A stretch of 18,294 nucleotides of DNA from positions 1 to 18,294 of the forward strand of contig CAYVUM010000072.1 of NCBI GenBank assembly GCA_964454795.1, given 5' to 3'. Positions 13,560 to 18,294 of the stretch are shown one piece after another (position 1 is the stretch's first letter; every line of letters starts with the position of its first letter). Origin of the DNA: CAYVUM01 sp964454795. GTDB lineage: Bacteria > Pseudomonadota > Alphaproteobacteria > Rhodospirillales > Defluviicoccaceae. The notes beneath the pieces are model-generated. The model ran no database searches, was not told where the DNA came from, and saw only the letters and a program-made list of their open reading frames with translations. Made by a program: the position numbers and the translations under genes.

Positions 13560-16500
13560 GCGCGAACGGACAAGCGGATATCGCCATCGTGGGAATGGCC
13601 GGGCTGTTCCCACAGGCGCCCACCCTCGACGTCTTCTGGCAGAACATCCTCGGCAGCGTCGACGCAATCTGCGAGGCATCGGATACCTGGCTGGGCAATG
13701 ACGTGGCCTTCGATGCGGACATGAAGGCCTCCTATCGGATGTACACCCGCTGCGGCGGCTTTCTCGGCGACCTCTCCCGGTTCGATCCGCGCCCGTTCGG
13801 CATCATGCCGCTCACTGTCGACGGCAGCGAACCCGACCAGTTCCTGGCCCTGCGCTGCGCCACCGAAGCCCTGGCCGACGCCGGCTACGGTCCCGGCGAC
13901 TACGAACCGGAGCGCACCGGGGTGATCATCGGCCATGCCGTCCACTTCACCCGCTCGCGGATCAACGGCGTTCAGCACACCCTGATCCTGGATCAGACGA
14001 TCGGGCTGCTGCGCTCGCTGTTCCCCGAGATCACTGAGGACCGGCTGCAAACCTTTCGCGGCCAGCTCAAGAAAAAGCTGCCCAATCTCGCCGCCGAGAC
14101 CGCCCCTGGGCTGGTGCCGAACATTCTCACCGGACGGATTTCCAACCGCCTGAACCTGATGGGGCCAAACTACATCCTCGATGCCGCCTGTGCCTCCTCG
14201 CTGATTGCCGTGGATGCGGCGATGAGCGAATTGCGGGCGGGGCGCTGCGATGTGATGCTCGCCGGGGGCGTCAACACCACCACCCCGAACATGGTCTACA
14301 TGTTGTTCTGTGAGCTCGGGGCACTGTCCCGGCGTGCCAAAGTCCGGCCGTTCAGCGCCGGGTCCGACGGCGTGCTGCTCGGCGAGGGCCAGGGCCTGTT
14401 CGTGCTCAAGCGGCTCGATGACGCGATCCGCAACGGCGACCGGATCTATGCCGTCGTCAAGGGGGTCGGCGCCTCCTCCGACGGGCGCGCCATGGGCATG
14501 CTTGCCCCCCGGCTTGAAGGCGAAATCCTGGCGATCGAACGCGCCTACCAGCACAGCGGGATCGATCCGGCAACGATCGGCCTGCTCGAAGCCCACGGCA
14601 CCGGAATCCCGCTCGGCGACCAGACCGAAGTCGCGGCGCTTCGCCATGTCTTCGGTCGGCGCGAAAAACGCTATCCCGACATCGCGCTGGGCTCGGTCAA
14701 GTCCAACATCGGCCACTGTATTCCCGCTGCCGGAGCGGCTGCGATCGTTAAGGTGGCGATGGCGCTCTACCACAAAGTCCTGCCGCCGACCCTCTGCGAG
14801 GAGGTCTCGCCGGATCTCGGCCTGGATGACACGCGCTTTCACGTCAACACCGAGGCCCTTCCCTGGATCCACTCGGGCCGGCTGCCGCGACGGGCCGCGA
14901 TCGACGCCTTCGGGTTTGGCGGGGTGAATTCGCACATGATCCTGGAGGAGGCGCCGGACAACGGGGATCACCCGGGAGCGGCGTTTGGCTTCCGTCTGCC
15001 GAATGAGCCGCAGCTCGTGGTTCTGGCGGCGCCCGACCGCCCGGGCCTGATCCAGGCCGTTGAGGCGCTGCAGCGGGACCTCGCGGCCGACCCCGACCGC
15101 GATCTTCGCCAGCGTGCCGCCCAGCTTGCCGCGGAGCTCGGACACGGTCGCGAACGCCTTGCCGTGGTCGCCACCAGCACAGGCGAGCTCGCGAGGCAGC
15201 TCGGCCAGATTGCCAAGCGGCTGGCCGACCCGTCGGTGCACCGGGTGCACACCCGCGGCGGCGCCTATTTTCGCGACGCCCCGATCGACGGCAAGGTCGC
15301 ATTTATGTTCCCAGGCGAGGGCTCCCAGTACGTGGGCATGCTGCGCGAACTGGCGGTCTGGTCGCCGCTGGTCCGGCAGTGGTTCGACTTTCTCGACCAC
15401 ATGTTCGCCGACCGGCGGGAGGTTCCGCACCGGGTGCTGCTGTTCCCGCCGTCGAACGGCATTTCCGCCGACGACCGCGACGAGATGGAGCAGCGGCTCT
15501 ACCGGGTCGATGACGGCTCCGAGGCGATGTTCTGTGCTGATCAGGCAATTTTCGGCCTGCTCTCCGCCCTCGGAGTCCAACCGGACTTCATCGTCGGTCA
15601 CAGCACCGGCGAGAACGCCGCCCTGGTTGCCTCGAAGCTGTTCGACCTGAACGGCGAACGGCTGGCCGACTGCATCCGCCGCATGAACGATATCTTTTCC
15701 GATCTCGAGGCGGGCGGCGCCATCCCGAACGCCGTGCTGCTGACCGTCGGTGCCGTCCCCCGTGAGACCCTGCTCGCCACGGTCACCCGCTACCCGGAGG
15801 TGGCCTTCACGATGGACAACTGTCCCAATCAGGCGGTGCTGTGCGGGCCGGATGCAGCGATCGAAACCCTGGCCACGGAGTTGTCCCACGCGGGCGGGGT
15901 CTGCTCCCGTCTGCCGATGTCGTGGGCCTATCACACACCGGCTGTGGCGCCGATGGCCGAAGCATTCCGCGCGTTGTTCCAGGACATCGCCAGTGCCCAG
16001 GCGCCGAAGGTTCCGGTCTATTCGTGCACGACCGCGGATCGGTTTCCCGACCGGCCCGAAGCCGTGCTTGATCTGGCCATCGCCCAGTACACCGGTGCCG
16101 TACGGTTCACGGAGACGATCGAAAAGCTTTACGGGGACGGGGCGCGGATCTTTGTCGAAATCGGCCCAAGCGCGCACTTGAGCGGATTCGTCCGCGACAT
16201 TCTCCGCCATCGCGATCACCTGTCGGTGGCTGCCGATATCCGCCAGCGCTGTGCGGTGGATCAGCTTCATCATCTGATGGCGCAGCTGTTCGTGGCCGGG
16301 GTGCCCATCGATTTCGCAGCACGATACAGACCGGCCGATTTGGAATCACGGCCGCAGCCCGCGCCTTACCTGCCGAACGACGTTCCGTTTCTGCGGCTCA
16401 GCGATTCCGAGGCGGCGGAAACCCGGCTTTTGCTGTTCGGCCAGTCCGCAACCGCCGCGGGCGATGCAGCGCCCGGCCCCATTCCGGAACCGGTGGCCGC

Positions 16501-17467
16501 TGGCGGCAGCGTCGTCGCGGCAGAAGCGCGCCAGATGGCCCGGCCAGCCGCCGCCCGGACACGGCCGCAGCCGCGGTCCGTCGGTGCGGATCGCCGGGCT
16601 GGTGTCGTCAACCAGCACCTGTCGCTGATGGGCTCGTTCCTCGACAGCCAGGCGACCGTTACCCTGACCGGCATCGGCCGGCCGCCGGGCAACGGTCAGG
16701 CTCGCGCCACCGTCAAGCGCTGGACAAGCTACTTCCATCCGCCCACGTCGACCGAGGTGTTCCTGGCCCGCCCTCCGGCCGCCACCAGCGGCGATCCGGG
16801 CCTGCGGCGGCTGGCGGCCACAGTGCTCTCGCCGCCGGAGCAGAACGAATGGGCGGAGGTGACGGCGCGCAACCCGAATCGCGGCCGTGAATGGCTTCTG
16901 GCCCGGCTCGCCGCCAAGAATGCGGTACGGGCGTGGCTCCACGCCCATGCCGGTCTCACCGCCGATCCGGCGGAGATTGCCATCCGGAAAACCGAGCTCG
17001 GCCGGCCGATGGTCGTCCTCCGTAACGGCCTCGCCTCCCATCAGCTGACGCCCTCCGTTTCCATGACCCACATCGATGGCTTCGCGCTGGCTGCCGCTTG
17101 TCGCGGCGGGGTTGGCATCGGGGTGGATGTGGAGGGAGTCCAGCGGGTCCGCGACGGTGCCGGACTGCTCCGCCACGTGGGCCAGGCATCAGAAATCGAG
17201 ATGGTCGAGCGGCTTTTCCCCAACCGTTGGAACGAGGGTGCGGTCCTGCTCTGGGCCGTGAAGGAAGCCGCCGCCAAGGCTCTCGGGACCGGGCTGCTCG
17301 GCAGGCCCCAGGACTTCCTGGCCACCGAGGTTTCACCGGATGGCCGCTGGGCGCAGGTTCGCTGTGGTGATCAACGGGTGGGCGTGCAGGTTGTACGCTT
17401 GGCGACCTACATGTGCGCGCTTGGTCATGACGTCGGCGCAACACCAGACCCCGGGGCCACCGGTTGA
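13556..17467 (+). CDS. Synthase subunit 2: KS-AT fused to 4'-phosphopantetheinyl transferase
   Basis: A 1303-aa partner of subunit 1, translationally coupled through ATGA; the frame is open 30 codons further upstream but inside subunit 1. KS at 8-470 keeps Cys212 (DAACASS), His347 (EAHGTG) and His387 (NIGHC), so it looks active and not a chain-length-factor type. AT at 579-890 has Ser683 in GHSTGE and WAYHT (His793) in place of the usual AFHS, so acyl specificity may differ from subunit 1. A short helix with FLxxQxxV (about 1020-1040) resembles the segment before the ACP in subunit 1, but no ACP follows. Instead 1095-1300 is an Sfp-type PPTase with GVDVE (Asp1191, Glu1193) and WAVKEAAAK (1233-1241), which would convert the apo-ACP of subunit 1 to its holo form. 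In classic Pfa systems PfaB and PfaE are separate proteins; here comparable functions are fused. Confidence 0.94.
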   Translation: MSANGQADIAIVGMAGLFPQAPTLDVFWQNILGSVDAICEASDTWLGNDVAFDADMKASYRMYTRCGGFLGDLSRFDPRPFGIMPLTVDGSEPDQFLALRCATEALADAGYGPGDYEPERTGVIIGHAVHFTRSRINGVQHTLILDQTIGLLRSLFPEITEDRLQTFRGQLKKKLPNLAAETAPGLVPNILTGRISNRLNLMGPNYILDAACASSLIAVDAAMSELRAGRCDVMLAGGVNTTTPNMVYMLFCELGALSRRAKVRPFSAGSDGVLLGEGQGLFVLKRLDDAIRNGDRIYAVVKGVGASSDGRAMGMLAPRLEGEILAIERAYQHSGIDPATIGLLEAHGTGIPLGDQTEVAALRHVFGRREKRYPDIALGSVKSNIGHCIPAAGAAAIVKVAMALYHKVLPPTLCEEVSPDLGLDDTRFHVNTEALPWIHSGRLPRRAAIDAFGFGGVNSHMILEEAPDNGDHPGAAFGFRLPNEPQLVVLAAPDRPGLIQAVEALQRDLAADPDRDLRQRAAQLAAELGHGRERLAVVATSTGELARQLGQIAKRLADPSVHRVHTRGGAYFRDAPIDGKVAFMFPGEGSQYVGMLRELAVWSPLVRQWFDFLDHMFADRREVPHRVLLFPPSNGISADDRDEMEQRLYRVDDGSEAMFCADQAIFGLLSALGVQPDFIVGHSTGENAALVASKLFDLNGERLADCIRRMNDIFSDLEAGGAIPNAVLLTVGAVPRETLLATVTRYPEVAFTMDNCPNQAVLCGPDAAIETLATELSHAGGVCSRLPMSWAYHTPAVAPMAEAFRALFQDIASAQAPKVPVYSCTTADRFPDRPEAVLDLAIAQYTGAVRFTETIEKLYGDGARIFVEIGPSAHLSGFVRDILRHRDHLSVAADIRQRCAVDQLHHLMAQLFVAGVPIDFAARYRPADLESRPQPAPYLPNDVPFLRLSDSEAAETRLLLFGQSATAAGDAAPGPIPEPVAAGGSVVAAEARQMARPAAARTRPQPRSVGADRRAGVVNQHLSLMGSFLDSQATVTLTGIGRPPGNGQARATVKRWTSYFHPPTSTEVFLARPPAATSGDPGLRRLAATVLSPPEQNEWAEVTARNPNRGREWLLARLAAKNAVRAWLHAHAGLTADPAEIAIRKTELGRPMVVLRNGLASHQLTPSVSMTHIDGFALAAACRGGVGIGVDVEGVQRVRDGAGLLRHVGQASEIEMVERLFPNRWNEGAVLLWAVKEAAAKALGTGLLGRPQDFLATEVSPDGRWAQVRCGDQRVGVQVVRLATYMCALGHDVGATPDPGATG

Positions 17468-17483
17468 CGGCTGCGATCGGATC

Positions 17484-17524
17484 CCGGTTCGACTGCCGGC
17501 CTGAAGCTTCGCGGGTCGAGCCGG
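17484..17524 (+). terminator. Hairpin after the synthase operon, possible transcription end
   Basis: CCGGTTCGAC (17484-17493) pairs with GTCGAGCCGG (17515-17524) over ten bases, one pair G-T, starting 17 bases past the stop of subunit 2. The 21-base loop contains the palindrome GAAGCTTC. Position fits an operon end, but no T-run follows, so it may act with Rho or serve as a 3' stabilising stem. The rest of 17525-17771 shows no gene or clear promoter that I can support. Confidence 0.4.
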
Positions 17525-17771
17525 TCGTCACGCAAAGATGGAGGAGACACCGCTGAAAGTCGGGCGCCCGCGGCCATAACAGCGTAGCGGAAAGGGGAGG
17601 GCCGCTGCGGGACAGACAGATGTTATGCCTTGTCGATCAAACCTTCGGCGGGATTGACCGAAAAAGCACAACGAGGGGAAGGGCTCACCACCATTGAGTG
17701 ACCGGTACTTCGGAAAAACAGCTAAGCCGGTTATCATGCAACAGCTTACATCCATGGAATGAGGTGAAACG

Positions 17772-18294
17772 ATGAGTGATGCCGATACGGTAGAAGCGCG
17801 GCGTGAGCGGCTGCGCCAGCTTCGGGAACGTCGGACCCCCGCTGATGCTGGCGGTGAGGCAACGGCTTCGGCCCGCGAGGAGGGGGCATCCGCAGAAATT
17901 CCGGGTCCCCGCCAGGGCCGGCGAGCCGGCGGAGCCGGCAGCCAGGCAGCTGGCGGTCGGGGCAGCGGCCGGCGCCCAGCGTGGCGGCAGCGGATGGGGC
18001 AACTTCTGGTCCGATTGGGACGCTCTGGTCAAACCCCGGTGCCGGGAAGCGTGTTCACCGAAGAAGGAGTCGCCTCGATTCTCGAGCGGCTTCGCGGTTT
18101 GGCGGCGAAGGACAATCAGCGGCTGGCGACAATTGCCAACCAGGTTCTGACCTTTTTGACGGAACCCGGCCCGTCCGGAAAAATGGTCGCGGGCGCCAAT
18201 CTGGAGCGTCTTGAGCAGATTGCCAGTCAGGCGCAGGCGGGGCGCGGTGCTGGCGCCCGTGGCCGCGGTCGCGCGGCCGGCCGCGTGGGCGGCG
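17772..18294 (+). CDS. Hypothetical Arg/Gly-rich protein, 3' end outside the window
   Basis: ATG at 17772 follows GAGGTG (17761-17766) at good spacing, and the frame stays open for 174 codons to the window edge. I do not recognise it. The N-terminus is a charged helix (ARRERLRQLRERR, 9-21). A disordered Gly/Arg/Ala-rich stretch follows (about 45-70), then a compact helical part (about 72-155) with regular Leu/Ile spacing (VASILERLRGLAAKDNQ, ATIANQVLTFL, NLERLEQIASQ). After that comes another Gly/Arg run resembling an RGG-type tail (GRGAGARGRGRAAGR). The strong positive charge suggests contact with nucleic acid or an acidic surface, which is an inference. It is separated by 304 bases and a hairpin from the synthase operon, so membership in that system is doubtful. 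Confidence 0.72.
   Translation, partial: MSDADTVEARRERLRQLRERRTPADAGGEATASAREEGASAEIPGPRQGRRAGGAGSQAAGGRGSGRRPAWRQRMGQLLVRLGRSGQTPVPGSVFTEEGVASILERLRGLAAKDNQRLATIANQVLTFLTEPGPSGKMVAGANLERLEQIASQAQAGRGAGARGRGRAAGRVGG

Noticed and set aside
13100..16273. Minus-strand open frame of 1057 codons antisense to the synthase genes
   Set aside because: Crosses the junction of two genes with clear KS/AT/DH motifs on the plus strand. Its translation is Arg/Gly/Asp-rich with no domain. High third-position GC creates such open antisense frames; those at 10299-12902, 7086-9884, 5190-7001 and 3962-5719 are the same.
5217..17467. Polyunsaturated fatty acid (EPA/DHA) synthase
   Set aside because: No PfaC-type FabA-like dehydratase/isomerase pair, no tandem ACP array, and the ER is fused to the N-terminus. 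Pfa-like ancestry is kept, PUFA product is not claimed.
17537..17578. 13-codon frame starting ATGGAGGAG between the operon and the last gene
   Set aside because: Too short, no convincing ribosome site, no conservation evidence available.

Overview
The window is high-GC, dense bacterial DNA. One representative 60-base stretch of the large synthase gene (8041-8100) holds 44 G+C. Codon use, the TerB-DnaJ co-chaperone at the left end and ATGA gene overlaps fit a proteobacterium, most likely an alphaproteobacterium. That assignment is an inference from gene content only. A 100-N gap flanked by a 55-base duplicate suggests a short-read draft or metagenome assembly.

Layout: (1) 1-2039 holds two leftward genes, a DjlA-like TerB/J-domain co-chaperone and a secreted alpha/beta hydrolase. 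(2) 2040-2714 is an intergenic region. It carries candidate promoters on both strands, a 10-bp hairpin, three perfect 29-bp tandem repeats with an internal palindrome, the assembly gap, and a fourth repeat copy. (3) 2715-17467 is a rightward cluster: a sulfatase-like alkaline-phosphatase-superfamily enzyme, a PAPS-type sulfotransferase, a 162-aa protein of unknown function, and two giant iterative polyketide/fatty-acid-type synthase subunits. The last four genes are tightly packed, with overlaps of 8 and 4 bases and a 48-base gap. (4) 17468-17771 is an intergenic region with a strong hairpin just after the synthase stop. (5) 17772 to the window edge is a 3'-truncated gene for an Arg/Gly-rich protein.

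The main system is a condensed two-protein relative of the Pfa (polyunsaturated fatty acid / secondary lipid) synthases. Subunit 1 (2780 aa) reads: double TIM-barrel enoylreductase - KS - AT - single ACP - KR - double-hotdog DH. Subunit 2 (1303 aa) reads: KS - AT - linker - 4'-phosphopantetheinyl transferase. Functions that are separate proteins in classic Pfa systems (PfaD-type ER, PfaE-type PPTase) are therefore fused to the two ends of the assembly. Together the proteins carry every activity needed for full reductive chain extension on one self-activated ACP, with catalytic residues visible in every domain. No FabA-type DH pair of PfaC kind is present, so a saturated or partly reduced long chain is more likely than a polyunsaturated one. 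With the sulfotransferase and the sulfatase-like enzyme alongside, I infer a sulfated (or otherwise head-group-modified) secondary lipid or long-chain polyketide as product. The product itself cannot be read from the sequence.
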